In this document: positions 28,450-40,007 of the stretch, one piece after another | Numbering within the stretch: position 1 is the first letter of the stretch | Layout: every line of letters begins with the position of its first letter | Assembly (NCBI GenBank): GCA_910586585.1 | Contig: CAJUKA010000009.1 | Span: 27,877-91,876, forward strand | Direction: 5' to 3' | From: an uncultured Lachnospiraceae bacterium | GTDB taxonomy: Bacteria > Bacillota > Clostridia > Lachnospirales > Lachnospiraceae | DNA: 64,000 nucleotides | Notes under the pieces: model-generated | Told to the model about the DNA's origin: nothing | Databases searched by the model: none | What the model saw: only the letters and a program-made list of their open reading frames with translations | Made by a program: the position numbers and the translations under genes

Positions 28450-28537
28450 GACAGACAGCACAGTTGACTATCTATGCCAGATTTCCTATAATAGGGAAGA
28501 AATAGATTGAACGAAACAGGCGGCATGGAGCACTACA

Positions 28538-29377
28538 ATGAAAAAGACGATAAACAGAACTTTGAGAATACAGGCTGCGGCTGGAATAATTCTATGTGCA
28601 TTGGCAATAAAGATACTAGGTGCTCAAAATGATTTTGTTGTGATATCCTGTGTATCAGATGCGGTCGCAGCAAAAACTGCAGAACTGGCTGGATTCAATG
28701 CAGCAGGTCAATACGGACTTAGAATGGAGGACATGATGATGCAGATAGCGTATCAGCTGGCAAGACGAAGTGTTGTAAAGGTGGTGGCAAAAGATGCAGC
28801 AGGAAGCGGTATTATATGGAAAATAGAGGATAATGGTATCGTTATTGTATCCAACAGGCATTTGCTTATGAAAGATGTGGAGGCAGAAGTGGTTTTTTAT
28901 AACAATGAATCTGTAACTGCTCGGATATTGGGATATTCTCAACAATATGATATTGGCTTTTTGAAAATACAAAAAGAAGTCATTACCAATAAAATTCTGC
29001 GGGATATTTATGAAGCAGTTCCTTTTTTCTATCCGTCAGAGACACAATCTGAAAAAAGCACATTTGCAGCACAGTTTTCAGGGATAAAAATCATACAGGT
29101 TGGCGCAGTTCTTGATAAAAAGACCCCCAATTTCTCGGTGGGTACAATTAAGGGACTGGACTTTGTGCCATTGTTCAATACCAATATACTTGAGACAGAA
29201 TGTTTTTCAAGAGCAGGGATGTCAGGCGGCGGAGTGTTTGATAAGACTGGACAGTTTGTTGGGATGATTTCTGGAGGAGCGGTGCCAGATGGCTCCGAGA
29301 AGAAGGAGGCAGAGGTCACTTATAGCATTCCTCCTGTACTGATTGCATCGGAGTATGAGATAGTGACAGAAAAATAG
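28538..29377 (+). CDS. Membrane-anchored trypsin-like (HtrA-type) serine protease without PDZ
   Basis: The 279-residue protein has an N-terminal hydrophobic segment (about 10-30) acting as signal or anchor, then a chymotrypsin-fold domain. The catalytic triad can be placed: His108 in VSNRHLL, Asp138 in YDIGFLKI, and Ser229 in AGMSGGGVF. It differs from HtrA/DegP in the serine motif (GMSGGG instead of GNSGGP) and has no PDZ domain, so regulation must differ. The gene is followed 14 bp later by the dCMP deaminase, which may share the transcript but not the function. Confidence 0.85.
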   Translation: MKKTINRTLRIQAAAGIILCALAIKILGAQNDFVVISCVSDAVAAKTAELAGFNAAGQYGLRMEDMMMQIAYQLARRSVVKVVAKDAAGSGIIWKIEDNGIVIVSNRHLLMKDVEAEVVFYNNESVTARILGYSQQYDIGFLKIQKEVITNKILRDIYEAVPFFYPSETQSEKSTFAAQFSGIKIIQVGAVLDKKTPNFSVGTIKGLDFVPLFNTNILETECFSRAGMSGGGVFDKTGQFVGMISGGAVPDGSEKKEAEVTYSIPPVLIASEYEIVTEK

Positions 29378-29391
29378 CGGGGTAAGAAACA

Positions 29392-29913
29392 TTGGTAAAG
29401 CCAGAAGAGAACAAAAGAATTTCAAAAATAGATGCTTATTTAAACTGCGCGGAGAATTTTGCATATAGAAGTACTTGCATCAAGCGAAAATATGGGGCGG
29501 TCATTGTGAAAGATGATGCGGTGATTTCTACGGGGTATAATGGCTCGCCAAGAGGATTGGAGAATTGCTGTGATGTGGGGGAGTGTCCGCGAATTAAGCT
29601 TGATATGCATCAGGGAGAAGGCTATGCGCTTTGCAGAGCTGTTCATGCGGAGGCGAATGCGCTGCTGAATTGTTCCAGGGAGCAGACGCTTGGAGCAGAT
29701 TTGTACCTTGCGGGAGTGAATCCTGTAGAATTGTCTGTGCACAAAGCAAGGCCGTGTCCGTTATGTGCACGTATGATAATACAGGCAGGAATAAAAAATG
29801 TATATCTTAGAAACGGTGAAGGAACTGACAATTATGAAAAAATAGCAGCAATTGATTTAGAATGGCATACAGATGCCACAAAAGAAAATAAGAAACAAGG
29901 GAAAGATGTTTAG
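29392..29913 (+). CDS. Deoxycytidylate (dCMP) deaminase, ComEB type
   Basis: Zinc enzyme that makes dUMP from dCMP for thymidylate synthesis. The 173 residues show the deaminase signature HAE (CRAVHAEANALLN) and PCxxC (ARPCPLCARMI). An added CCDVGECPR-type segment before HAE is typical of ComEB/dCMP deaminases. The start is TTG 29392 with a poor GGGGT ribosome site. It ends just before a short repeat element. Confidence 0.92.
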   Translation: MVKPEENKRISKIDAYLNCAENFAYRSTCIKRKYGAVIVKDDAVISTGYNGSPRGLENCCDVGECPRIKLDMHQGEGYALCRAVHAEANALLNCSREQTLGADLYLAGVNPVELSVHKARPCPLCARMIIQAGIKNVYLRNGEGTDNYEKIAAIDLEWHTDATKENKKQGKDV

Positions 29914-29943
29914 GTTACAGTTCAGCCTTCGGCTTCCTGTTAC
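29914..29943 (+). repeat. 30-bp hairpin repeat, copy 1
   Basis: The sequence from GTTACAG to CTGTTAC, with AGCCTTCGGCT at the centre, recurs at 58658-58687 in the opposite orientation with one base changed. In the second copy the ends GTAACAG/CTGTTAC pair perfectly. Confidence 0.75.
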
Positions 29944-30085
29944 TGTTTAGGAAAATTTAATACCTGTGGTGTGGAAAAAAACATATATTTGTGTTAAGAT
30001 AAAAAATTAGATATTAATGTTCAATTGCATGTATTCTTGCAAGTGAGATTACAAACATAAGTTTGCGAAAAAAGGGAGGTTAAAG

Positions 30086-31153
30086 ATGACAAAGATAGAT
30101 ATTTTTTCAGGATTTTTGGGCGCTGGAAAAACAACATTGATTAAGAAACTGCTGCAGGAAGCACTCGATGCTTCGAAGGTGGTGTTGATTGAGAATGAAT
30201 TTGGAGAAATCGGCATTGACGGCGGTTTTCTAAAAGAGGCTGGTGTAGAGATCAAAGAGATGAACTCAGGCTGTATTTGCTGTTCTTTGGTGGGCGATTT
30301 TGGGGCTTCACTTAAGGAAGTAATAGAAACATACCAGCCGGAAAGAATTTTGATAGAGCCGTCTGGCGTAGGAAAGCTTTCAGATGTGATGAAGGCGGTG
30401 CAAAATGTTGATACAGATACCCAAATCCAGTTGAATAGTGCGGTGGCAGTGGTTGACGCAAACAAGTGCAAAATGTATGCAAAGAATTTTGGAGAATTCT
30501 TTTTGAATCAGATTGCGCATGCGGGGACAATTATTCTTAGCAGGACCTCTGATATTAGCGAAAAGAAATTAAGTGCTGCGCTTGCAATCATTCGCGAACA
30601 TAATGATAAAGCTACGGTTATCACAACACCTTGGGAGGAACTGGATGGGAACAAAATACTTGAGACAATAGAAAATGCCAAAGATTTAGAAGCAGAACTT
30701 ATGGCAGAAGTGGCGGCGCATCATGACGACCATGAGCATCACGATCATGAACATCATCACGACCATGAACATCATCATGATCATGAACATCATCATGATC
30801 ACGAACATCACCACGATCACGATCATGGCGAAGCATGTACTTGTGGTTGTCATGATCATCATCACCATCATGCAGATGATGTTTTTACAAGCTGGGGGCT
30901 TGAAACACCAAATGTATATTCAGAAGCAGAGATTGAAAAGATTTTGGAAGAACTTGAGGACGAAAAGAAATATGGTGCTGTTCTTCGTGCAAAGGGAATG
31001 GTATCTGCGGGGAATGGTACCTGGATAAACTTTGATTATGTGCCAGGAGAGAGTAATGTACGCGCAGGCTCGGCAGAAGTAACAGGAAAGATTTGCGTGA
31101 TTGGTTCTGGACTAAATGAGGAGAACTTGGCCGAATTGTTCCGCAAATCATAA
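30086..31153 (+). CDS. G3E-family GTPase (CobW type) with His-rich metal-binding loop
   Basis: COG0523 GTPases supply metals, often zinc or cobalt, to target proteins. The 355 residues show the P-loop GFLGAGKTT (9-17), the metal-binding CxCC as CICC (Cys63, 65, 66), and a C-terminal CobW domain (GTWINFDYVPGE). Between the two domains, at about 212-265, lies a stretch of more than 30 His in HEHHHD repeats plus ACTCGCHD, an obvious metal buffer. GGGAGG lies before ATG 30086. The next gene is a second, diverged G3E GTPase, so the pair probably act together in metal homeostasis. Confidence 0.93.
   Translation: MTKIDIFSGFLGAGKTTLIKKLLQEALDASKVVLIENEFGEIGIDGGFLKEAGVEIKEMNSGCICCSLVGDFGASLKEVIETYQPERILIEPSGVGKLSDVMKAVQNVDTDTQIQLNSAVAVVDANKCKMYAKNFGEFFLNQIAHAGTIILSRTSDISEKKLSAALAIIREHNDKATVITTPWEELDGNKILETIENAKDLEAELMAEVAAHHDDHEHHDHEHHHDHEHHHDHEHHHDHEHHHDHDHGEACTCGCHDHHHHHADDVFTSWGLETPNVYSEAEIEKILEELEDEKKYGAVLRAKGMVSAGNGTWINFDYVPGESNVRAGSAEVTGKICVIGSGLNEENLAELFRKS
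30746..30817 (+). repeat. 18-bp minisatellite coding for HEHHHD units
   Basis: Four units of 18 bp start at 30746, 30764, 30782 and 30800. They differ only at third codon positions. They sit inside the His-rich region of the first GTPase gene (about 30719-30873). Confidence 0.9.
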
Positions 31154-31221
31154 CGCTTTGCGGTTAAGAGAATAATTTGTGTAAATCACAAACTTGCAGG
31201 CTGCAGCCAAATGGGGGTTAA

Positions 31222-31245
31222 GATTGAAAATTAAAATTTTCAATC
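31222..31245 (+). promoter_or_regulatory. Perfect 11-bp inverted repeat before the second GTPase gene
   Basis: GATTGAAAATT and AATTTTCAATC are separated by AA. The element lies 75-98 bases before the ATG, in a 166-bp gap that also carries near-duplicate AAATGGGG(G)TTAA segments at 31209 and 31305. It could be an operator or an RNA hairpin; it does not match the Bacillus Zur box. Confidence 0.45.
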
Positions 31246-31319
31246 GCGAGATTTGTGTCTGCGCGTTGCTTGCCACAAACTCGATATGCGCAAAAAGCAG
31301 CGCAGAAATGGGGTTAACT

Positions 31320-32252
31320 ATGAAACCAGTATTTATCATTAATGGATTTTTGGAGAGCGGCAAAACAGAATTTATTTTGTTTACGCTTTCACAGCCTTAT
31401 TTTCAGATAAGGGGGACAACGCTTCTGATACTCTGTGAGGAAGGAGAGACAGAGTATGATGAAGAAATTTTGAAAAAAAGCCATACGATTGTAGAAGTGG
31501 TAGATGAGGAAAGCCAAATGGTGCCGGCCAAGCTTATAGAGCTTGACAAGCGCTACAAACCAGAACGGGTTATTATAGAATACAATGGTATGTGGAATTT
31601 CAAAAACTTTAAGCTTCCTTGGCATTGGCAGCTTGAACAACAGATTACGACAATAGATGCATCGACCTTCCAAAATTATTATACCAATATGCGTTCGCTT
31701 CTGGCGGAGATGCTTAGAAAGTCAGAGTTGATAATCTTTAACCGATGTGATGGAATGATGGAGCAGCTCAGCAGTTTTAAAAGAAATGTAAAGGCGGTCA
31801 ATCCACAAGCAGAAGTTATCTTTGAAGATAAAAATGGAGAGATAAACCAGATATTTGAGGAGGACTTGCCGTATGATTTGAGCAGTGATATGCTGAAATT
31901 AGACGATTATGGTTATGGTATCTTTTATCTGGATGCGATGGACAATCTGAATAGATATCTTGGCAAGACAATTCAGTTCAAGGCGATGGTATTAAAGCCA
32001 GAAGGCAGTCATGATGAATATTTTGTGCCTGGAAGAATGGCAATGACTTGTTGTGCAGATGATATGGCGTTTTTGGGTTACGCCTGCAAATATGAAAAAT
32101 GCAGTGAACTGAGTAATAAGGATTGGGTTGAAGTGACAGCGACAGTCCATAATGAGTTTTGGAAAGACTATAATGGAGAAGGGCCAGTTCTTCATGGCAT
32201 TTGCGTTGTACCAGCCAAGAAGCCCAAAAATGAAATCTTGAACTTTATGTAA
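31320..32252 (+). CDS. Diverged G3E GTPase fused to a TIGR03943/DUF1980-like C-terminal domain
   Basis: The 310 residues begin with FIINGFLESGKTE, a G3E P-loop, but the CxCC metal motif is missing. From about residue 200 the sequence changes character. GRMAMTCCADDMAFLGYACKY followed by WVEVTATV resembles the C-terminal domain of the TIGR03943/YcgQ family, which in Bacillus is encoded with a permease under zinc control. ATG 31320 follows a GGGGTTAAC ribosome site. It lies after the His-rich GTPase. I infer a role in metal delivery or in a membrane metal complex; the permease partner is not in this window. Confidence 0.8.
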   Translation: MKPVFIINGFLESGKTEFILFTLSQPYFQIRGTTLLILCEEGETEYDEEILKKSHTIVEVVDEESQMVPAKLIELDKRYKPERVIIEYNGMWNFKNFKLPWHWQLEQQITTIDASTFQNYYTNMRSLLAEMLRKSELIIFNRCDGMMEQLSSFKRNVKAVNPQAEVIFEDKNGEINQIFEEDLPYDLSSDMLKLDDYGYGIFYLDAMDNLNRYLGKTIQFKAMVLKPEGSHDEYFVPGRMAMTCCADDMAFLGYACKYEKCSELSNKDWVEVTATVHNEFWKDYNGEGPVLHGICVVPAKKPKNEILNFM

Positions 32253-32337
32253 AAAAATTGAGCGCCGGCGCGCTCAATTAGCAAAAAGCTGCGCTTTTTG
32301 TTTCAATGGATTCTGTATTCGCAATTTCCTATAAAAT
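32253..32337 (+). repeat. Dispersed mosaic repeat, fullest copy
   Basis: It starts with the palindrome AATTGAGCGC-CGGC-GCGCTCAATT (32256-32279). A hairpin CAAAAAGC-TGC-GCTTTTTG (32282-32300) follows, then the core TTTCAATGGATTCTGTAT and TCGCAATTTCCTA. A second palindrome at 32338-32369 closes it, so palindromes flank the core on both sides. Confidence 0.85.
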
Positions 32338-32369
32338 AAAAAATTGAGCGCCAGCGCGCTCAATTTTTT
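32338..32369. terminator. Bidirectional terminator between the GTPase gene and pyrI
   Basis: A perfect 14-bp stem, AAAAAATTGAGCGC with GCGCTCAATTTTTT, around the loop CAGC. It lies 3 bp after the pyrI stop on the minus strand and also serves plus-strand transcripts. It doubles as the right-hand palindrome of the dispersed repeat. Confidence 0.92.
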
Positions 32370-32372
32370 CCC

Positions 32373-32816
32373 TTATTTGATTGTGAAGTCTTTGTTTCCG
32401 TATTTTTCCTCACAGTATTGGCAGCGATAGATTTCCTTTTGGGGATCTGTCAGAACGAAAACGTGAGGAAGTTCCTGTTCAATAGAAGTAATACACCGCG
32501 GGTTTTTGCACTTTAGTACATTTTTAATTTCTTTTGGAAGTTTTAGGGTCCGTTTCTCAACAATTTCTGAATTCTTTATGACATTGACTGTGATATTATG
32601 GTCAATAAAACCAAGAATATCAAGGTTTAATGTATTGATATCACATTCTACTTTCAGGATATCTTTTTTACCCATTTTGCCGCTTCGCGCGTTTTTTATG
32701 ATAGCTACTGTACAGTCAAGTCTATCCAATCCAAGATGTTTATAGATGCTTAGGCTTTTTCCTGCCTTAATATGATCAAGAACAAATCCTTCTTCAATTT
32801 TTCCTACATTTAACAT
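32373..32816 (-). CDS. pyrI: Aspartate carbamoyltransferase regulatory subunit
   Basis: PyrI binds the catalytic trimers of PyrB and, in enterobacteria, confers nucleotide feedback control. The 147 residues hold the N-terminal allosteric domain (LDHIKAGKSLSIYKHLGL) and the zinc domain with Cys103, Cys108, Cys132 and Cys135 (CKNPRC, CQYC). It starts 2 bp after the pyrB stop, so translation is probably coupled. Confidence 0.96.
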   Translation of the reverse strand: MLNVGKIEEGFVLDHIKAGKSLSIYKHLGLDRLDCTVAIIKNARSGKMGKKDILKVECDINTLNLDILGFIDHNITVNVIKNSEIVEKRTLKLPKEIKNVLKCKNPRCITSIEQELPHVFVLTDPQKEIYRCQYCEEKYGNKDFTIK

Positions 32817-32818
32817 TA

Positions 32819-33751
32819 TCAGACATTCTCCTTTTCTTTTCCTTCGATTTCCAATAGGGTTAACAATAATGCCATGCGCACATATACTCCATATTGTACC
32901 TGGCGGAAGTACACAGCACGCGGATCATTATCAATTTCGACAGAAATTTCGTTTACGCGCGGAAGCGGATGAAGCACAATCATATCCGGTTTTGCATCAT
33001 TCATTTTTTCGCGGTCAAGAATATAATAATCTTTTAAACGAACATAATCTTCCTCATTAAAGAAGCGTTCCTTTTGAACACGCGTCATATACAAAATGTC
33101 AAGCTCTGGCATAATATCTTCAAGTTTTCTCACTTCACGAAATGGAATATTATTTTCCCGAAGCATTTCAATAATATAGTCGGGCACCGTGAGTTCTTCA
33201 GGGGAAATAAATACAAACTGAATTTGCTCATACCGTACCAGTGCATTGATGAGCGAATGAACGGTTCGTCCAAATTTTAAATCGCCGCAAAGGCCAATGG
33301 TAAAATTGCCAAGGCGTCCTTTGATAGCACGTATTGTCAAAAGGTCCGTAAGGGTCTGGGTTGGATGCTGATGACCGCCATCACCTGCGTTGATGACAGG
33401 AATGGAAGAATGTGAAGCAGCAACCATCGGAGCGCCCTCTTTGGGATGACGGATTGCGCAGATATCAGCAAAACACGAAATAACACGGATTGTATCAGAT
33501 ACGCTTTCGCCCTTGGCAGCAGAAGAAGAATTGGCATCGGAAAAGCCTAGTACGTTTCCACCAAGGTTGAGCATGGCAGCTTCAAAACTTAAACGGGTAC
33601 GAGTACTTGGCTCGTAAAAACAAGTGGCTAATTTTTTGCCCTCACAGGCATGGGCGTATTTTTCGGGGTTTTTCTCAATATCTTCCGCAAGCGTAAAGAG
33701 TTTGTCCAGCTCCTCGACAGAGAAATCCAAAGGTCGCATTAAATGTCTCAT
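32819..33751 (-). CDS. pyrB: Aspartate carbamoyltransferase catalytic subunit
   Basis: Catalyses the first committed step of pyrimidine synthesis: carbamoyl phosphate plus aspartate gives carbamoyl aspartate. The 310 residues contain STRTR (49-53) for carbamoyl phosphate, HPTQTLTD (129-136) and HPLPRVNEI near the end. An AGGAGG ribosome site precedes the ATG. It forms a pyrBI operon behind a leader that encodes a U-rich peptide and a terminator. Confidence 0.97.
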   Translation of the reverse strand: MRHLMRPLDFSVEELDKLFTLAEDIEKNPEKYAHACEGKKLATCFYEPSTRTRLSFEAAMLNLGGNVLGFSDANSSSAAKGESVSDTIRVISCFADICAIRHPKEGAPMVAASHSSIPVINAGDGGHQHPTQTLTDLLTIRAIKGRLGNFTIGLCGDLKFGRTVHSLINALVRYEQIQFVFISPEELTVPDYIIEMLRENNIPFREVRKLEDIMPELDILYMTRVQKERFFNEEDYVRLKDYYILDREKMNDAKPDMIVLHPLPRVNEISVEIDNDPRAVYFRQVQYGVYVRMALLLTLLEIEGKEKENV

Positions 33752-33867
33752 AGAAATCCTCCTAAGTTTATGAATGTATTCTCACAATATCTGCCCCAAA
33801 AGGCTTCGGGAATACATATGATAATGGATTGAGTGGGAACAGCTTATCCCTCTGCACAGTTTTGTGC

Positions 33868-33893
33868 ACAAAAAAAGAGAAATAAATTCTCTT
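33868..33893 (-). terminator. Attenuator terminator in the pyrBI leader
   Basis: On the minus strand AAGAGAA-TTTAT-TTCTCTT is followed by a run of T. The stem's first arm overlaps the stop codon of the leader peptide. A ribosome at the end of the leader would therefore melt it. Confidence 0.75.
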
Positions 33894-33996
33894 ATATAAA
33901 ATGATATATCTGAAAATAAATTGTCTGAAAATAAGAATAGAAATAAGAAATAAAATCATACAAAAAGTTCATTTTCTTTGCTTTCAAATGAATCAT
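33892..33996 (-). CDS. PyrL-like leader peptide of pyrBI
   Basis: A 34-codon frame starts with ATG at 33996, 8 bases after GAGGAGG. It encodes a peptide rich in Phe, Tyr and Ile. From codon 10 the message is an almost continuous run of U-rich codons (TTT, TAT, ATT, TCT). Enterobacterial pyrBI uses the same logic: RNA polymerase pauses in a U-rich tract when UTP is low, the ribosome catches up, and the terminator cannot form. The peptide is too short and biased to be an ordinary protein. It has no obvious sequence similarity to E. coli PyrL. Confidence 0.72.
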   Translation of the reverse strand: MIHLKAKKMNFLYDFISYFYSYFQTIYFQIYHFI

Positions 33997-34035
33997 TCCA
34001 AATTCCTCCTCTTATCACAAACAGATATTTTTGAT

Positions 34036-34064
34036 ATCATAGCACATCTGTAGAAAGCTTTCAA
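34036..34064 (-). promoter_or_regulatory. pyrBI promoter
   Basis: On the minus strand TTGAAA (34059-34064) and TATGAT (34036-34041) have a 17-base spacer. Transcription would start about 30 bases before the leader-peptide ATG. Confidence 0.8.
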
Positions 34065-34246
34065 GAAAAAAATGAATGTGTATCATTTTGTGTATGTTTT
34101 GTCCAATGTAGTTTATGGACGTTTTTTTGCAAAAAAAATATAATGAGTATATCAATGAAGCGAGACGGCCGTCGCGGAAAATACATGTATTTCAATTGAT
34201 TTTTGCAACCAATCATTTACAAAAAAGTGCAGCAAAAAATACCCCA

Positions 34247-37452
<3,206 letters not shown>

Positions 37453-37502
37453 AACGCAGGAAGATGTAAAAGAGGAATTTTACAAGAAATAGGAGGATAC
37501 CG

Positions 37503-38870
37503 ATGCAAGAGAAAAAATATTTGAAGTGGTATAATATGGTAGGTTATGGTTCAGGAGATATAGCAGGTAATGTGGTATATGCGTTTTTGTCTTCCTTTGT
37601 GATGATTTATCTGACCAATACAGTCGGGTTAAATGCCGGAGTTGTCGGCGCATTGATTGCAGCGTCTAAATTTTTTGACGGTGTGACAGACGTGTTTTTT
37701 GGCGCCATGATTGACAAAACAAAAAGCAGGCTTGGAAAAGCAAGACCATGGATGCTTTTTGCATATATTGGCTGTGCAATCACATTGGCAGCAATTTTTA
37801 TGATACCTGTCAACATGGGAAAAACAGCACAGTATGCATGGTTCTTTGTTGCCTATACAATGTTGAACGCGGTGTTTTATACTGCCAATAATATTGCATA
37901 TTCGGCACTTACGGCTCTGGTGACAAAAAACAGCAAAGAACGTGTGCAGATGGGGTCATTTCGATTTATTTTTGCCTTTGCGACAAGTCTGCTGATTCAG
38001 TCTATTACGGTGAAGGCGGTGTCAACGTTCGGAGGGGGCGCATCTGGATGGCGCACGGTTGCGATTATTTACGCGGTGATTGGTTTGATTGTCAATACAA
38101 TTTCAGTATTTTCTGTAAAAGAATTGAAAGAAGAAGAATTACAGGAAGAAACAGCAAATATAACGATTGCGCAGAAAGAAAAATATGGTTTGATTCAAGC
38201 GGCTAAGCTGTTGATATCCAATAAATTTTATCTGATGATCTGTGGTGTGTATATTTTGCAGCAGGTTTATACAGCGATGATTAATATGGGCTTGTACTAT
38301 ATGACCTATGTTTTGAAAAATGAGAATTTGTTTGGTGTTTTTTCATGGGCAGTCAATATTCCGCTTATTTTTGCACTGGTATTAACGCCAACATTGGTTG
38401 CGCGGTGGAACGGAATGTATAAACTGAATCTCAGGGGTTATATGCTGGGGACATTTGGACGAGCAATGGTAATTTTGGCAGGATATTTGGGAAATGTTCC
38501 AATGATGCTGTTATTTACAGGGATTGCAGCTTTGGGACAAGGACCATGGCAGGGAGATATGAATGCGGTCATTGCGTCCTGTTCTGAGTATACATACCTG
38601 ACGAAGAACAAACGGGTGGACGGAGCGATGTATTCTTGCACCTCATTGGGTGTGAAGCTTGGCGGCGGTCTTGGCACTGCGATAGCAGGGTGGATGCTGG
38701 CGGCAAGTGGTTTTGATGGAATGGCCGCTGTACAGCCAGAATCCTGTATCAGGATGCTGCATTTTATGTATCTCTGGCTTCCGATGTTGATAAGCATTGT
38801 GATTACAATTGTGCTTTCAAAAATGAATGTGGAGGATGCCAACAAGAAGCTAATGCAGCAAAGTAAATAG
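37503..38870 (+). CDS. GPH-family sugar:cation symporter
   Basis: A glycoside-pentoside-hexuronide transporter of the major facilitator superfamily, about 455 residues with 12 predicted helices. The first loop KFFDGVTDVFFGAMIDKTKSRLGKARPW is the family signature, with DxxxG and R-x-G-K/R-x-RPW. It starts 50 bp after lacZ with AGGAGG, so it is most likely the galactoside importer of the same operon. The soluble IIA-like tail of Streptococcus LacS is missing. Confidence 0.93.
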   Translation: MQEKKYLKWYNMVGYGSGDIAGNVVYAFLSSFVMIYLTNTVGLNAGVVGALIAASKFFDGVTDVFFGAMIDKTKSRLGKARPWMLFAYIGCAITLAAIFMIPVNMGKTAQYAWFFVAYTMLNAVFYTANNIAYSALTALVTKNSKERVQMGSFRFIFAFATSLLIQSITVKAVSTFGGGASGWRTVAIIYAVIGLIVNTISVFSVKELKEEELQEETANITIAQKEKYGLIQAAKLLISNKFYLMICGVYILQQVYTAMINMGLYYMTYVLKNENLFGVFSWAVNIPLIFALVLTPTLVARWNGMYKLNLRGYMLGTFGRAMVILAGYLGNVPMMLLFTGIAALGQGPWQGDMNAVIASCSEYTYLTKNKRVDGAMYSCTSLGVKLGGGLGTAIAGWMLAASGFDGMAAVQPESCIRMLHFMYLWLPMLISIVITIVLSKMNVEDANKKLMQQSK

Positions 38871-38885
38871 TCAAGTTTACAAAAT

Positions 38886-38925
38886 ATAAGCATTGCCTTG
38901 TGTCATGGGGTAATGCTTATTTTTG
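38886..38925 (+). terminator. Terminator of the lacZ-transporter operon
   Basis: A 12-bp stem with one G-U pair (38886-38897 with 38909-38920) is followed by five T. Confidence 0.85.
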
Positions 38926-38987
38926 TCACGATACAATAATGTACGTTTGGAGTTTTTGCGCTTGATACTGCGAGCGCACAGAACAGA

Positions 38988-39065
38988 TTATGCATGATAA
39001 ACATGGTTGAAAAAATCTGCGTAAAAGATTAAAAGTGCATTGATAAAATTTTTCATTTTATTCAT
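38988..39065 (-). CDS. Possible 25-residue small protein
   Basis: A minus-strand frame has a perfect AAAGGAGG 8 bases before its ATG. It encodes MNKMKNFINALLIFYADFF and six further residues, a short hydrophobic helix with basic start. It lies in the 327-bp gap between the transporter and the AraC gene. There is no family to compare; the only evidence is the strong ribosome site and spacing. It could be a small membrane peptide or a chance frame. The rest of this gap holds the operon terminator and an inverted repeat GTTC-ATTTTA-GAAC near 39095-39109. Confidence 0.4.
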   Translation of the reverse strand: MNKMKNFINALLIFYADFFNHVYHA

Positions 39066-39197
39066 TTTCGATTCCTCCTTTCTTTGTTTTACAAGTTCAT
39101 TTTAGAACAATGAATAGAGAATTACGTGCCAAATGAAAACAAAAAGTAGCCAATTGTTGCAAAGATAATGTGTTTCGTCAAGAAAGGGGAAAGCAGT

Positions 39198-40007
39198 ATG
39201 TATCCAGTATATGAAGCAATAAACCACAACATAAGCGTTGTATATCGGGAAGCCCGTCATATTCCGCCACATTTGCATCATGCTGTAGAGCTTGTCTATA
39301 TTACAAAAGGATCGCTGGAATTTGGACTTGGACAAGAATTATGGCATATGGAAGAAGGGGATTTCGCGATAGCGTTTCCCAATATGATTCATCACTATCA
39401 GGTTTTTTCAAAGGATATCAATGAGGCTTGTTTTATTCTTGCAGCGCCGTCCATCTGTGGTTCCTTTGCAGAAAAGCTGCAGAAATATTATCCAGAAAGT
39501 CCAGTGATTCCTAGAGAACAAGTATCGGAAGAGATAATATATGCAATCCAGTTCCTTGCAAAGACACAGCAGGAGGATTTCATTGCAGAACAGGCATATT
39601 TGCAGATTCTTTTGGCAAAGAGTTTACCCTATCTGGAATTGGCGGAGAGAGGAACTATGGAGGGTTCTGGTTTTGTGTATCAGTCAGTATGTTATATAGC
39701 GGAGCATTTCAAGGAGGACTTTTCATTGTCTCAGATGGCTTCTGATCTTGGAGTCAGCAAATATGTATTATCCCGTTTGTTTTCTAACACGTTTCATACC
39801 AATTTTATCAAATATATCAATGAGATGCGACTTGACTATGCCTGTACGCTTTTGGAAGATACCAATCGTACCATTACAGATATTTGTATGGAGGCAGGAT
39901 TTGAGAGTCAGAGGACGTTTAACCGCGTATTTCGAAAACAGTTTCATATGACTCCAAGGGAATTTCGAAACCATTGGAAAGAGCGTTTTCATATAAAAAA
40001 GAATTAA
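39198..40007 (+). CDS. AraC-family transcriptional regulator
   Basis: The 269-residue protein has an N-terminal cupin-like sugar-binding domain (IPPHLHHAVELVYITKGSLEF) and a C-terminal double helix-turn-helix of about 100 residues (MASDLGVSKYVLSRLF; ITDICMEAGFESQRTFNRVFRKQFHMTPREFRN). ATG 39198 is preferred over ATG 39168 because AAAGGGG lies 8 bases before it. It probably activates the lacZ-transporter operon next to it, although no direct binding site can be shown. Confidence 0.92.
   Translation: MYPVYEAINHNISVVYREARHIPPHLHHAVELVYITKGSLEFGLGQELWHMEEGDFAIAFPNMIHHYQVFSKDINEACFILAAPSICGSFAEKLQKYYPESPVIPREQVSEEIIYAIQFLAKTQQEDFIAEQAYLQILLAKSLPYLELAERGTMEGSGFVYQSVCYIAEHFKEDFSLSQMASDLGVSKYVLSRLFSNTFHTNFIKYINEMRLDYACTLLEDTNRTITDICMEAGFESQRTFNRVFRKQFHMTPREFRNHWKERFHIKKN

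Noticed and set aside
30746..30817. CRISPR-like array
   Set aside because: The 18-bp units are contiguous with no spacers and are in frame with a coding sequence.
30686..31028. Open frames on both strands through the His-rich region of the first G3E GTPase
   Set aside because: They are by-products of the CAT/GAT repeat (giving Met/Ile-rich peptides) and have no start signals.
31140..31319. Zur-binding site upstream of the second GTPase gene
   Set aside because: The palindrome GATTGAAAATT/AATTTTCAATC does not resemble the known Bacillus Zur box.
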